A stretch of DNA of 64,000 nucleotides from Pedobacter cryotolerans (GTDB lineage Bacteria > Bacteroidota > Bacteroidia > Sphingobacteriales > Sphingobacteriaceae). This document shows, one piece after another, positions 52,659-62,276 of the stretch. The notes under the pieces were generated by a model. The model worked only from the letters and a program-made list of their open reading frames with translations, ran no database searches and was not told the origin of the DNA. A program made the translations under genes and the position numbers. The stretch covers positions 372,001 through 436,000 of the forward strand of contig NZ_SWBO01000004.1 of NCBI RefSeq assembly GCF_005116475.1, given 5' to 3'. Position 1 is the first letter of the stretch; every line of letters starts with the position of its first letter.

Positions 52659-54131
52659 ATGAGCAAAGGTATTACAAGTAAAAATGATGATTATTCAGCT
52701 TGGTATAACGATATTGTTATAAAAGCCGACTTAGCAGAGCACTCTTCTGTAAAAGGTTGTATGGTGATAAAACCCTATGGATATTCGATTTGGGAGAAGA
52801 TACAAGCGGTTTTAGATCAAAAATTTAAAGATACAGGTCATAGTAATGCCTATTTTCCTTTGTTCATTCCAAAGTCATATTTTTCTAAAGAAGCTGCTCA
52901 TGTAGAAGGTTTTGCCACCGAATGTGCTGTAGTGACACATTATCGTCTTAAAAATGATGGAAATGGGAATATTATAGTAGACGAAACGGCAAAATTAGAC
53001 GAAGAATTAATCGTTAGACCAACATCAGAAACTATCATTTGGAATACGTACAGAGGGTGGATTGAATCTTACCGTGATTTACCTCTATTAATTAACCAGT
53101 GGGCAAATGTGGTGCGTTGGGAGATGAGAACACGTCTATTTTTACGTACGACCGAATTTTTGTGGCAAGAAGGACATACCGCCCATGCCACTGCTCAAGA
53201 AGCAATTGAAGAAACAGAGAGAATGCTAGATGTGTATGCAGATTTTGCAGAGAATTGGATGGCCGTACCAGTTGTTAAAGGTAAAAAAACACCAACAGAA
53301 CGCTTTGCAGGGGCACTAGATACCTATTGTATTGAGGCTTTAATGCAAGATGGAAAAGCTTTACAGGCAGGAACCTCTCATTTTTTAGGTCAGAATTTTG
53401 CTAAAGCTTTTGATGTAAAGTTTACTAGCAAAGAAGGTAAACAAGAACATGTTTGGGCAACCTCATGGGGCGTATCTACACGTTTAATTGGAGCTTTAAT
53501 TATGGCGCATAGTGATGATGCAGGCTTGGTTTTGCCTCCAAAATTGGCGCCAATACAAGTGGTTATTGTTCCTATTTATAAGGGCGAAGAAGATTTAGCT
53601 AAAATTACCAAATTTGTTGATGAGTTAAGTTTTAAACTTAAAGGCATGGGTATTTCTGTAAAATACGACAGCAGAGATAGTCAAAGACCAGGATTTAAAT
53701 TTGCCGAATATGAACTTAAAGGCGTGCCAATTCGTTTAGCTATTGGAGGCAGAGATATGGAAAATGGAACTGTTGAGTTAGCAAGAAGAGATACCAGAGA
53801 AAAATTTACCGTTCAACAAGAAGGCTTGGATATTTATGTAGCTAACTTATTAAACGAAATTCAAGAAAATATCTATAAAAAAGCACATCAGTTTAGAGAA
53901 GACCACATTACCGAAGCTAATTCATACGATGAGTTTAAAACTTTATTGGATCAAAAAACTGGTTTTATTTCAGCTCATTGGGATGGTAATGCAGATACTG
54001 AGAAAAGGATTAAAGAAGAAACTAAGGCAACAATCAGATGTATTCCTTTGAACAATAAACAAGAAGAGGGAACCTGTATCGTAACAGGGAAACCTTCTAC
54101 ACAAAGAGTATTATTTGCTAGAGCTTATTAA
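52659..54131 (+). CDS. proS: Proline-tRNA ligase
   Basis: The 490-residue class II aminoacyl-tRNA synthetase of the short (eukaryote/archaeon-like) type joins proline to tRNA-Pro. It contains motif 2 ([26 protein letters not shown]) and motif 3 ([26 protein letters not shown]), an anticodon-binding domain (about 300-400) and the C-terminal domain ending in tyrosine. The start is the ATG at 52659. Confidence 0.97.
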   Translation: MSKGITSKNDDYSAWYNDIVIKADLAEHSSVKGCMVIKPYGYSIWEKIQAVLDQKFKDTGHSNAYFPLFIPKSYFSKEAAHVEGFATECAVVTHYRLKNDGNGNIIVDETAKLDEELIVRPTSETIIWNTYRGWIESYRDLPLLINQWANVVRWEMRTRLFLRTTEFLWQEGHTAHATAQEAIEETERMLDVYADFAENWMAVPVVKGKKTPTERFAGALDTYCIEALMQDGKALQAGTSHFLGQNFAKAFDVKFTSKEGKQEHVWATSWGVSTRLIGALIMAHSDDAGLVLPPKLAPIQVVIVPIYKGEEDLAKITKFVDELSFKLKGMGISVKYDSRDSQRPGFKFAEYELKGVPIRLAIGGRDMENGTVELARRDTREKFTVQQEGLDIYVANLLNEIQENIYKKAHQFREDHITEANSYDEFKTLLDQKTGFISAHWDGNADTEKRIKEETKATIRCIPLNNKQEEGTCIVTGKPSTQRVLFARAY

Positions 54132-54138
54132 ACTAAAC

Positions 54139-54231
54139 TAGATGTGAGATGTGAGATTTGAGACCAATAAAGGTTGATAAAATTTATCTTACATCTAGCT
54201 TCTCATATCTCAAATCTCACATCTCAAATCT
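54139..54231. repeat. GAGATTTGAGA word repeat, inverted arms
   Basis: The left arm (54139-54163: GATGTGAGATGTGAGATTTGAGA) and right arm (54201-54231: TCTCATATCTCAAATCTCACATCTCAAATCT overall) are reverse complements with drift, separated by about 37 bases. It lies between proS and the cystathionine enzyme gene; the right arm ends 8 bases before that ATG. Confidence 0.75.
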
Positions 54232-54239
54232 TTTAAAAA

Positions 54240-55379
54240 ATGAAATTCGCAACAAAAGCAATTCACGCTGGTCAAGAGCCAGATCCAACAACAGGAGCTG
54301 TTATGACTCCAATTTATCAGACCTCAACATACTGGCAAAAATCGCCGGGAGAGCATAAAGGTTATGAATATTCTCGCGGTACAAATCCAACTCGTAAAGC
54401 TTTAGAAGACTGTTTGGCAGCATTAGAAAATTGCAAATTCGGCTTGGCTTTTAGTAGTGGAATGGGGGCAACAGATTGCGTTTTAAGATTATTAAAGCCT
54501 GGTGATGAAGTGATAACTGGTAACGATTTGTATGGAGGTTCGTATCGTATTTTTACTAAGGTTTATCAAAAATATGGCATCAAATTTCATTTCTTAGATT
54601 TGTCTAAGCCTGAAAACATCATTCCTTACCTTAATGAAAATACCAAATTAGTGTGGATAGAGACGCCAACTAACCCAACCATGCGGATTATTGATATTGA
54701 AGGTGTAGCAAAAATAACGAAAGAGAACAAAATTCTTTTAGCGGTTGATAATACTTTTGCTTCACCATATTTACAAAACCCTGCAGATTTAGGCGCTGAT
54801 ATTGTAATGCATTCGGTTACAAAATATATTGGTGGTCACTCTGATGTAGTTATGGGAGCATTGTTAGTTAACGATGAGCAATTGTACAAAGATTTATTCT
54901 TCATTTACAATGCCTGTGGTGCAACTCCTGGACCGCAAGATTCATTTTTGGTTTTAAGAGGAATCAAGACCTTGCATTTGCGAATGAAAGCGCATTGCGA
55001 AAATGGTGAAAAAGTAGCCCATTATTTAAAAACACATCCAAAAATCGATAAAATTTACTGGCCAGGATTTGAAGATCATCCTAACCATGATATAGCTAAA
55101 AAGCAAATGCGTGGTTTCGGTGGGATGGTTTCGATCACTTTAAAGGATGCTGATTTACAAGAAACTTTCAGAATTGCCTCTCGTTTCAAAGTTTTTTCTT
55201 TGGCAGAATCTTTAGGAGGTGTAGAGTCTTTAATTAACCACCCAACTACCATGACACATGGTTCGATACCAAAAGAAGAACGCGAAAAAGTAGGTGTAAC
55301 CGATAATTTATTACGTTTAAGTGTTGGAGTTGAGGATATCGAAGATTTGCTAGCAGATTTGGAACAGGCGCTTTCTTAG
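54240..55379 (+). CDS. Cystathionine gamma-synthase/lyase-type PLP enzyme
   Basis: This 379-residue PLP enzyme of the Cys/Met metabolism family has FATKAIHAGQEPDPTTGAVM at the start, YSRGTNPTR and the PLP-lysine in HSVTKYIGGHSDVVMGA (about 195-211). The reaction, gamma-synthase or gamma-lyase, cannot be decided from the sequence. The family acts in methionine or cysteine synthesis. It is followed 16 bases later by the TIGR02757 gene, with a word repeat spanning the junction. Confidence 0.92.
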   Translation: MKFATKAIHAGQEPDPTTGAVMTPIYQTSTYWQKSPGEHKGYEYSRGTNPTRKALEDCLAALENCKFGLAFSSGMGATDCVLRLLKPGDEVITGNDLYGGSYRIFTKVYQKYGIKFHFLDLSKPENIIPYLNENTKLVWIETPTNPTMRIIDIEGVAKITKENKILLAVDNTFASPYLQNPADLGADIVMHSVTKYIGGHSDVVMGALLVNDEQLYKDLFFIYNACGATPGPQDSFLVLRGIKTLHLRMKAHCENGEKVAHYLKTHPKIDKIYWPGFEDHPNHDIAKKQMRGFGGMVSITLKDADLQETFRIASRFKVFSLAESLGGVESLINHPTTMTHGSIPKEEREKVGVTDNLLRLSVGVEDIEDLLADLEQALS

Positions 55380-55381
55380 TA

Positions 55382-55409
55382 TTGAGATGTAAGATATGAG
55401 ATTTGAGAA
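55382..55409. repeat. GAGATTTGAGA word copy that contains a gene start
   Basis: The sequence TTGAGATGTAAGATATGAGATTTGAGA repeats the words of 54139-54231. The ATG at 55396 of the next gene lies within it, so the repeat supplies the start codon and the first four residues (MRFE). Confidence 0.65.
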
Positions 55410-56283
55410 TGGGATCACAAATGATTTTAATCAATTAAAAGATTTTTTAGATTTTAAAGTTGAGCAATACAATCGGCCTAATTTTATTCCGAATGATCCG
55501 ATTTGTATCCCACATCAATACAAATTAAAACAAGACATTGAAATTGCTGCATTTTTTGCGGCAATTTTAGCTTGGGGGCAACGTAAAACCATCATCAATA
55601 AATGTAATGAGTTGTTTTTAAGGATGGATAATCAGCCTTATGACTTTATGCTTAACCACAGCGATGATGATTTAAAAGGTCTATTAGGTTTCAAACATCG
55701 TACTTTTAACGATACTGATTTGTTTTATTTCGTTTCATTCTTTAAACATCATTATCTCCAATCTGATACTTTAGAAACCGCTTTTTTACCTCAACAGCAA
55801 ATATTTAATTCAGCTTATTTACCTGAAAAATATAATGATGAAAGTTATGTTGAAGTCAGTTCATCGCCCTGCGCTTTAACCGATTTTAAGCCTGATGATT
55901 TTACGGCAGAAAAGGCTTTAAACCATTTTAGAAGTTACTTTTTTAGCTTACCGGATTTTCCGAGGAGGACATTTAAACATATTTCATCGCCTTTGCAAAA
56001 ATCTACTTGTAAACGTTTAAATATGTTTTTAAGGTGGATGGTTAGAAAAGATAATTGTGGTGTTGATTTTGGAATTTGGAATACGATACCTACTTCTGCA
56101 TTAATTTGCCCTTGCGATGTGCATGTAGATAGGGTAGGAAGATTATTAGGTTTAATAAAGCGTAAACAAACCGATTGGTTAACTGCAGTAGAACTAACTG
56201 AAAATTTAATGGAATTTGATGCAAATGATCCTGTTAAATATGATTTTGCTTTGTTTGGGTTGGGGGTAGAGGGGGAGTTTTAA
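55396..56283 (+). CDS. TIGR02757-family protein
   Basis: The 295-residue soluble protein matches the TIGR02757 family (DUF2400): FIPNDPICIPHQYKLKQDIEIAAFFAAILAWGQRKTI (about 31-67) is its hallmark, with a conserved C-terminal FDANDPVKYDFALFGLG. Function unknown. The first 12 residues (MRFENGITNDFN) come from the upstream repeat and look non-conserved; the family usually begins a little later. No other in-frame start codon is visible before the conserved part. Confidence 0.88.
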   Translation: MRFENGITNDFNQLKDFLDFKVEQYNRPNFIPNDPICIPHQYKLKQDIEIAAFFAAILAWGQRKTIINKCNELFLRMDNQPYDFMLNHSDDDLKGLLGFKHRTFNDTDLFYFVSFFKHHYLQSDTLETAFLPQQQIFNSAYLPEKYNDESYVEVSSSPCALTDFKPDDFTAEKALNHFRSYFFSLPDFPRRTFKHISSPLQKSTCKRLNMFLRWMVRKDNCGVDFGIWNTIPTSALICPCDVHVDRVGRLLGLIKRKQTDWLTAVELTENLMEFDANDPVKYDFALFGLGVEGEF

Positions 56284-56285
56284 TT

Positions 56286-56355
56286 TTAAACATTAAGAAA
56301 TTAAGATTATTAAGGAAATAACTCAACCTTCTTCATGCCTTAATGTTTCCATCCT
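56286..56355. repeat. AACATTAAGAAATTAAG / CTTAATGTTT inverted words
   Basis: TTAAACATTAAGAAATTAAG (about 56286) and CTTCTTCATGCCTTAATG (about 56328) are inverted words. Similar words occur in both orientations at 25505-25670. The region is the gap between the TIGR02757 and YdeI-like genes. Confidence 0.6.
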
Positions 56356-56372
56356 TTTTTCTAATTTAAAAA

Positions 56373-56882
56373 ATGATTTATCTCAAAACAGAAATAGAAA
56401 AATATGAGTCTAACGGTGAAAAAACTGGTTGGAGTTATGTGCATATTTCACAAGAAATAGCCGATCAAATTAAACCAAATTCAAGAAGGGGTTTTCGCGT
56501 AAAAGGTTTTATTGATGAGTTAGCAATTAACGGACTTAGTGCCACGCCAATTAAAGAAGATGGATTTATCATTCCTTTGAATAAAAATATACGTAAAGCC
56601 TTGAAAAAGGAAGAAGGAGCTGTAATTGAACTTCAGTTGGAATTTGATGCTGATTTTAAAATAGAAATGCCTGAAGTTTTGGAAGTGTGTTTGGCACAAG
56701 AAGAAGGCTTATTGGAATATTTTTTATCGCTCCCTAAATCACATCAAAATTATTTTATCAATTGGTTAAATACGGCTAAAACCGAACCAACACTTACTAA
56801 AAGATTGGTGATGTTGGTAAATGCAATGGCATTAAAACAAGATTTTGGATTGATGATACGATCTAACAGACAAAAAGACTAA
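56373..56882 (+). CDS. YdeI/OmpD-associated family protein (DUF1905)
   Basis: A 169-residue protein with an N-terminal DUF1905 beta-barrel (about 8-85; WSYVHISQEIADQIKP, RRGFRVKGFIDELAI) and a C-terminal OmpD-associated helical part (about 110-160; SHQNYFINWLNTAKTEPTLTKRL). The family is widespread but its function is uncertain. Start is the ATG at 56373. Confidence 0.82.
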   Translation: MIYLKTEIEKYESNGEKTGWSYVHISQEIADQIKPNSRRGFRVKGFIDELAINGLSATPIKEDGFIIPLNKNIRKALKKEEGAVIELQLEFDADFKIEMPEVLEVCLAQEEGLLEYFLSLPKSHQNYFINWLNTAKTEPTLTKRLVMLVNAMALKQDFGLMIRSNRQKD

Positions 56883-57003
56883 TGCTGAAAACCAAAGAAA
56901 CCATTCCATTTTTTTTACCGTAACCCTAAATTTATTTTACTGCTTAGCTTCCCGCTTAGCTACAGATTAGGGTCTGATTATCTATGAAGAAAATGGAAAC
57001 AGA

Positions 57004-57022
57004 TGCTGAAATAAATTCAGCA
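57004..57022. other. Small hairpin in the convergent gap
   Basis: TGCTGAA (57004-57010) pairs with TTCAGCA (57016-57022) across ATAAA. On the minus strand it lies 14 bases after the glycosyltransferase stop and could act as a weak terminator; the following bases are only moderately T-rich. The ACCCTAA/TTAGGGT words at about 56921 and 56967 form a wider possible stem. Confidence 0.4.
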
Positions 57023-57035
57023 CGAATCGCAAAAC

Positions 57036-57785
57036 CTATCTTTTATAATTCCTAAACCAACTATTTACTTTCATCTGGATAACGCCCAAAAAAGCTTCCC
57101 TAAAAATTCTGGTGCTCATTTTAGAGGTTCCTTCTGTTCTGTCGGTAAAAATGATAGGGACTTCTACCACATTAAAACCGTATTTAATTGCCGTAAATTT
57201 CATTTCTATTTGGAAAGCATAACCCACAAATCTAATCTTCTCCATAGGTATGGTTTCCAACACTTTTCTGCGGTAACATTTAAAGCCAGCAGTTGCGTCT
57301 TGAATGTTTATTCTAGTAATTAAACGAACATACATAGAAGCGAAATAAGACATTAAAACTCGACCCATTGGCCAGTTAACAACGTTTACACCTTTAACAT
57401 AGCGTGAGCCAATGGAAACATCGGCACCGCCATTTACAAATTCACTCTCTGGTACACAAGCTCCTCTCAGTCTAATTAAATCATCAGGATTGTGAGAAAA
57501 ATCGGCATCCATTTCAAAAATATATTCAAAATCTCGCTCCAAGGCCCATTTAAATCCGTGAATGTAAGCTGTTCCCAAACCCAATTTTCCTTTGCGTTCT
57601 TCTAAATGTAACTGAAAAGGAAATTCTACTTGCAGTTTTTTTACAATTGCTGCAGTACCATCTGGAGAACCATCATCAATAATTAATACATCAAATGAGT
57701 ACGACAAAGAAAATACTTTACGAATTATTTTTTCGATGTTTTCTTTTTCGTTGTAGGTTGGGATAATGACTAAGCTATCTGACAA
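57036..57785 (-). CDS. Polyprenol-monophosphate glycosyltransferase (DPM1-like, GT2)
   Basis: This 249-residue family 2 glycosyltransferase has the GT-A start SLVIIPTYNEKENIEKII, IIDDGSPDGTA, the DXD-like EMDADFSHNPDD, and DATAGFKCYRRK, all typical of dolichol-phosphate mannose synthases. It should transfer a sugar from a nucleotide donor to polyprenyl phosphate at the membrane. There is no ATG: the start is a TTG at 57785 giving MSDSLVIIPTYNE, the usual length for the family. Confidence 0.9.
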   Translation of the reverse strand: MSDSLVIIPTYNEKENIEKIIRKVFSLSYSFDVLIIDDGSPDGTAAIVKKLQVEFPFQLHLEERKGKLGLGTAYIHGFKWALERDFEYIFEMDADFSHNPDDLIRLRGACVPESEFVNGGADVSIGSRYVKGVNVVNWPMGRVLMSYFASMYVRLITRINIQDATAGFKCYRRKVLETIPMEKIRFVGYAFQIEMKFTAIKYGFNVVEVPIIFTDRTEGTSKMSTRIFREAFLGVIQMKVNSWFRNYKR

Positions 57786-57835
57786 TTTGAATTACGATTT
57801 TAGATTTTAGATTGAACAAAATTAGGGATTAAAAA

Positions 57836-57869
57836 CCAAAAGCCCGAAAATTTCTTTACGGGCTTTTGG
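57836..57869 (-). terminator. Intrinsic terminator of the POT transporter gene
   Basis: CCAAAAGCCCG (57836-57846) pairs perfectly with CGGGCTTTTGG (57859-57869), 11 bp with a 12-base loop. On the minus strand the stem is followed by five T residues. It lies 23 bases after the stop codon at 57892. Confidence 0.85.
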
Positions 57870-57891
57870 TTAAATGTTGTTAAAATATGTT

Positions 57892-59661
57892 TTAATGAAC
57901 GCCGTGCATTAATTTTTTAACTAATGGTGTTAGCAGCATCACTAATAAACCTAAGCCAATTGGAATTAGCGTGAAAATTAAGAAGAAAGTCGTCATCGAG
58001 TATTCTGCAGTAATTTGATCAATTACACCTCCCATTGTGCCGGCTATTTTATTACCAATTGCAATTGATAAATACCAAATGCCAAACATGATACCGATCA
58101 TACGTGCAGGAACCAATTTACTAACATAAGAAAGTCCAACAGGAGAGATGAATAACTCACCCAAGGTGTGAAATAAGTAAGCTATAATTAACCAAATCAT
58201 GCTTACAGAGGCAACCTTAGCACCCGAAGGGATATCGCTTGAGCCATAAGCTAATGCAGCAAAGCCGATTCCTAGTAAAATCATTCCGAAGCCATTTTTC
58301 ATTGTTGCAGAAGGGTTATATTTACTCTCCCAAATTTTTGAAACCAATGGCGCACATGATATTATAAATAGTGAGTTGAGTACGCCAAACCAAGTAGCTG
58401 GCACTTCTGCTTTATCATCAGCATACTGATTTTTAAGCATATAAATTACAATAACCCAAATAATTACAAAGCCAATTGCTAAAATAACATTCCCTAAAGC
58501 GTACTTTTTAAATGTTTGTCTAAAAAGCATAATTAATACATAAGTAATAATTACCATTGGAATAACCGTAATTAAGGTGTTGCCAATGTTAAAAGCCACT
58601 TTTGCATTGCCCTCTAATATTCGTAAGGTATAATCTTTTGCAAAAATTGTCATCGACCCACCAGCTTGCTCAAACGAGGCCCAAAAGAAAATAGTTATAA
58701 ATGCTAAAATAATTACCGAAATCATCCTTCCTCGTAATACTGGCGTATACTGAGATGTTCGTTTAACTAAAAGAAAGATAAATAAGACTAAAGCTGATAA
58801 AATCATCACATTACTACCATCCCAATTTCCTACTTTAAAGTCGAAAACGTTTATTGAGGTAATTTTAGAAAGCGGATCGTTAATGATCCAAACTAATCCG
58901 ATAATAGAGATAATGGCAATAATAGCAATATCAAACTTTGAAAATGGATTTCTGGTTGCTTCATCTACACTTTCATTTTCATCTTTTTGATTACCTCCAG
59001 CTTCTGGTTTTAGGCCAATGTTGCCAAAAATGTTTCTAGTAAAATAGAATTGAAGCATGCCAACAAACATAAAAATACCTGCCAAACCAAATCCATAACT
59101 CCATCCCCAATTTTCACTTTCACCAATGTATCCACAAAGTAACATTCCTAAAAAAGCTCCAGAGTTTACACCCATGTAAAAAATGGTAAAAGCCCCATCT
59201 TTTTTCTCTGGATGTTTTTCGTACATTTTAGACACTATTGAGTTCATGTTTGGCTTGAAAAAACCTATACCTACAACCAATAAACCTAATCCGATGTACA
59301 TAAAAACTGGATTAAACTCCATTGCCATAGATAAGTGGCCTAGTGTCATTAAAAAAGCACCTACAATAACGGCCCACCTAAAACCTATAAATCTATCGGC
59401 AATGTACCCACCTAAAATAGGGGTTAAATAAGCTAATCCGGTATATGAACCGTAAATTGCTAAAGCGTGCTCTCTAGGCCAACCCCAACCTGGGTTATCA
59501 CCAATTATAGAAGAGGTTAAAAAAAGCACCAAAAGCGCCCGCATACCATAATAAGAAAATCTTTCCCACATTTCTGTGAAAAATAGCACAAATAAGCCTG
59601 CAGGATGGCCTAAGACTTTATCTTTAAAAAAGTCGTTGCTAGTGTCAATAGATGTTTGCAT
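57892..59661 (-). CDS. POT/PTR-family peptide transporter
   Basis: The 589-residue inner-membrane protein of the major facilitator superfamily has about 14 transmembrane helices. The family motifs ExxERFxYYG (EMWERFSYYGMRALLVLFLT, about 30-49) and GGYIADRFIGFR are present. It imports di- and tripeptides with protons. A glutamate/asparagine-rich cytoplasmic loop (about 225-240) separates two halves. Start is the ATG at 59661. Confidence 0.95.
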   Translation of the reverse strand: MQTSIDTSNDFFKDKVLGHPAGLFVLFFTEMWERFSYYGMRALLVLFLTSSIIGDNPGWGWPREHALAIYGSYTGLAYLTPILGGYIADRFIGFRWAVIVGAFLMTLGHLSMAMEFNPVFMYIGLGLLVVGIGFFKPNMNSIVSKMYEKHPEKKDGAFTIFYMGVNSGAFLGMLLCGYIGESENWGWSYGFGLAGIFMFVGMLQFYFTRNIFGNIGLKPEAGGNQKDENESVDEATRNPFSKFDIAIIAIISIIGLVWIINDPLSKITSINVFDFKVGNWDGSNVMILSALVLFIFLLVKRTSQYTPVLRGRMISVIILAFITIFFWASFEQAGGSMTIFAKDYTLRILEGNAKVAFNIGNTLITVIPMVIITYVLIMLFRQTFKKYALGNVILAIGFVIIWVIVIYMLKNQYADDKAEVPATWFGVLNSLFIISCAPLVSKIWESKYNPSATMKNGFGMILLGIGFAALAYGSSDIPSGAKVASVSMIWLIIAYLFHTLGELFISPVGLSYVSKLVPARMIGIMFGIWYLSIAIGNKIAGTMGGVIDQITAEYSMTTFFLIFTLIPIGLGLLVMLLTPLVKKLMHGVH

Positions 59662-59755
59662 AAAACATTAGTTAGTTTCAGTTTATAATCTGTGTGTTAG
59701 TTTCAACTCGCAATATATATACCTGTTGTGAAAGTAACAAATAAAAATTTATAGC

Positions 59756-60682
59756 TTAATGATAAGATTTTGTAACAACTGTTGATGCTTTTACGGGTTT
59801 ACCATAAAATTCATCGTTAGGTGAAGGATCATTTTTGAGTTCAACATCTTCTACAAGAGCTAATTTGCCCCAAGTTAAGCGGTAGCCATCAAAACTCAAA
59901 TCAGAGCCATAGTATTCAAAATTACCCACCATTTTCGGGTCGTAAGGAGCAAGGTGATCAAAAACAATCATGTTCACATTTTGATCAACTTTTAAAGTCA
60001 TGGTGTTTTGTTTATTGTATTCAAATACCACTCTGTTTTTTAAAGCTGCATTCTTTTGAGTCTCAAAAATGTTTTTACCAAAAATGGGTTCGCCTTTTTC
60101 AAAAGATAAAACATCAATTACTTTTTTGGTAGTTTTAGCCGTATTTCCTTTCCATCCTAAAAGGATATAATAAGGTTGTTTGCCATTTACCAAAACAGGA
60201 ATCATTTCGTAATATCTAGAACCAAACCAGCTTTTATTTGTGGTTATTGCATTTTGGTCTTCAAAATTTGTATGATCAGTTAAAGGGAAGAGTTTTAGAC
60301 CTCCATTTGCTATGCCCATTTGTATGGTGCCATAATAACGGTAAGTGCCATCATTGTTTGGTAAAAACCAGGTGATGATCCGAAAGGCATTATCGGTTGA
60401 TTTGATAATGGAAATTCGTTTAAGCGAATCGAAACCGTAATTAAACGACCCGTTTATTTTTAAAGCATTGATGAATTTTTTGATAAATAGCGCATTTTTC
60501 TCCACCCGATCATTATCTTCTGTTGCGGCAAAAGTTGCTTCGCTTAAAACCTTGAGCGAATCTTGGTAAAGATCTAAAGCAGGTTTGTTATCTAACTTTA
60601 TGGTATGCTGTGCGTTAAGTTTATTAAACGCACAGCATAAAAAAAAGCCTATTAATAAATGAGTTTTAAAATCCTTAAACAT
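59756..60682 (-). CDS. Exported protein of unknown function
   Basis: This 308-residue product has a signal peptide (about 1-25, ending LNAQ) and no other motif I recognise. It belongs to a conserved Sphingobacterial type with WYEMIPVL and ILLGWKGN segments. I chose the ATG at 60682; a TTG one codon upstream is possible. It follows the thiolase gene by 20 bases on the same strand, so it is probably co-transcribed. Confidence 0.75.
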   Translation of the reverse strand: MFKDFKTHLLIGFFLCCAFNKLNAQHTIKLDNKPALDLYQDSLKVLSEATFAATEDNDRVEKNALFIKKFINALKINGSFNYGFDSLKRISIIKSTDNAFRIITWFLPNNDGTYRYYGTIQMGIANGGLKLFPLTDHTNFEDQNAITTNKSWFGSRYYEMIPVLVNGKQPYYILLGWKGNTAKTTKKVIDVLSFEKGEPIFGKNIFETQKNAALKNRVVFEYNKQNTMTLKVDQNVNMIVFDHLAPYDPKMVGNFEYYGSDLSFDGYRLTWGKLALVEDVELKNDPSPNDEFYGKPVKASTVVTKSYH

Positions 60683-60702
60683 CAAATTTTATTTGTGATT
60701 TG

Positions 60703-61881
60703 TTAACGCAAATTTTCGATAACTATTGCACTTGCACCACCGCCACCATTGCAAATACCAGCCACGCCAATTTTGCCATTGTTTTGAGCTAATACACTTA
60801 ATAAGGTAACTACAATTCTAGCGCCAGACGCACCAAGCGGGTGACCAATTGCCACAGCGCCGCCGTTCACATTTACTTTATCACCATCTAAACCTAATTC
60901 TTGATTGTTGGCTAAAGAAACCACAGAGAAAGCTTCGTTAATTTCAAAGAAATCTACGTCAGTAGTTTTGAGATTGGCCTTACTTAATGCTAACGGAATA
61001 GCTTTAGATGGAGTAGTTGTAAACCATTCTGGCGCTTGTTGTGCATCAGCGTAAGCTAAAATTTTAGCCAATGGTTTAATACCCAATTCAGCTGCTTTTT
61101 CTGCACTCATTAAAACTAAAGCTGCTGCGCCATCATTTAAGGTTGATGCATTTGCAGCCGTAACAGTTCCATCTTTTTTAAATACAGGTTTTAAACCAGG
61201 AATTTTGTCAAATTTAACAGCGTTCGGTTCTTCATCTTGATTAAACAACGTAATCTCACCTTTACGATCTTTAATTTCAACTGCTACAATTTCTTCAGTA
61301 AATTTTCCTGAGGTTTGAGCAGCTTGCGCTCTTTGATAGGATTGTACTGCGAAATTATCTTGATCTTCGCGAGTAATGTTACAAGTTGATGCACACAATT
61401 CTGCCGCCGAACCCATGTGGTAATCGTTGTAAACGTCCCATAAGCCATCTTTTACTAAACCATCGGTGATTTGTCCGTGGCCAAGGCGATATCCGTTACG
61501 AGCTTTATCTAAATAGTAAGGTACATTACTCATGCTTTCCATACCACCTGCTACCACAATTTCATTTTGGCCAAGGGCGATGCTTTGGGCTGCTAACATA
61601 ATTGCTTTTGTGCCCGATGCACATACTTTATTGATTGTTGTTGAAGGCACATCTGGTAAACCAGCAAATTTAGCGGCTTGGGTGGCGGGCGCTTGCCCTA
61701 AGTTTGCCGACAATACGTTGCCCATGTACACTTCTTGAATTTGTTCTGGTTCAATTCCGGCTTTTTCTACAGCGGCTTTAATTGCAAAACCACCTAATTG
61801 TGTTGCCGAAAATCCTGATAAAGTACCGCCGAAGCTGCCAACAGGCGTTCTAACAGCAGCAACAATTACTACATCTCTCAT
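60703..61881 (-). CDS. Acetyl-CoA C-acetyltransferase (thiolase)
   Basis: The 392-residue thiolase catalyses the interconversion of acetyl-CoA and acetoacetyl-CoA. The acyl cysteine is C87 in NKVCASG, the catalytic histidine is in AIGHPLGASGARI (about 345-357) and the second cysteine is in GICNGGGGA (about 377-385). Length and motifs suggest the biosynthetic/degradative type II form. It is followed 20 bases later by an exported protein gene of unknown function. Confidence 0.95.
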   Translation of the reverse strand: MRDVVIVAAVRTPVGSFGGTLSGFSATQLGGFAIKAAVEKAGIEPEQIQEVYMGNVLSANLGQAPATQAAKFAGLPDVPSTTINKVCASGTKAIMLAAQSIALGQNEIVVAGGMESMSNVPYYLDKARNGYRLGHGQITDGLVKDGLWDVYNDYHMGSAAELCASTCNITREDQDNFAVQSYQRAQAAQTSGKFTEEIVAVEIKDRKGEITLFNQDEEPNAVKFDKIPGLKPVFKKDGTVTAANASTLNDGAAALVLMSAEKAAELGIKPLAKILAYADAQQAPEWFTTTPSKAIPLALSKANLKTTDVDFFEINEAFSVVSLANNQELGLDGDKVNVNGGAVAIGHPLGASGARIVVTLLSVLAQNNGKIGVAGICNGGGGASAIVIENLR

Positions 61882-61941
61882 ATGATATTTTTTATACTAT
61901 TTGGTTGGCGCAATTTAGGCATTTGACCATAAATTACCGCA

Positions 61942-61949
61942 CAAATGTA
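61942..61949 (-). promoter_or_regulatory. Putative -7 element of the thiolase gene
   Basis: On the minus strand TACATTTG (plus-strand CAAATGTA) matches TAnnTTTG exactly, about 60 bases before the start codon. No full -33 TTTG is seen at the ideal distance. Confidence 0.5.
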
Positions 61950-62105
61950 AGTTAATTGACTTTTTGCAGTTGCTTTGTGATATAAACCTGACCGACAGCG
62001 ATTTCCATCAGACGGGTATGGTGTAGGGAATGGGAAAAGCAAAGGGCAGGGCTGATTTTGCGATGGAAGACTGAACCTTGTTTTTCTAATAATTTGTATA
62101 ATAAA

Positions 62106-62276
62106 TTACTCGTCTGTTTTGGCTTTTTTCTTTTTTTTACTCTTAATTGCTTCGTTTAGTAAATATTCAATCTGGCCATTTGTGCTTCTAAATTCATTAG
62201 CGGCCAATTCTTCCAATTCTTTTAACAAAGTTGGATTAATCCTTAATACAAAAGCTTTTTTATCTTTCTCTGACAT
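62106..62276 (-). CDS. Small Arc-like ribbon-helix-helix protein
   Basis: The 56-residue product starts MSEKDKKAFVLRINPTLLKE and continues LEELAANEFRSTNGQIEYLL, an Arc/MetJ-like ribbon-helix-helix DNA-binding domain, ending in a lysine tail (KSKKKKKAKTDE). It is probably a DNA-binding dimer. Its ATG lies inside the end of the preceding PH-like gene (17-base overlap). No toxin gene follows in the window. The gene is short enough to be missed by length-filtered gene callers. Confidence 0.85.
   Translation of the reverse strand: MSEKDKKAFVLRINPTLLKELEELAANEFRSTNGQIEYLLNEAIKSKKKKKAKTDE

Noticed and set aside
62106..62276. Arc-like protein as the antitoxin of a toxin-antitoxin pair
   Set aside because: The neighbouring genes are SPFH and PH-like membrane proteins, not toxins; no toxin-like frame lies between 61882 and 62105.
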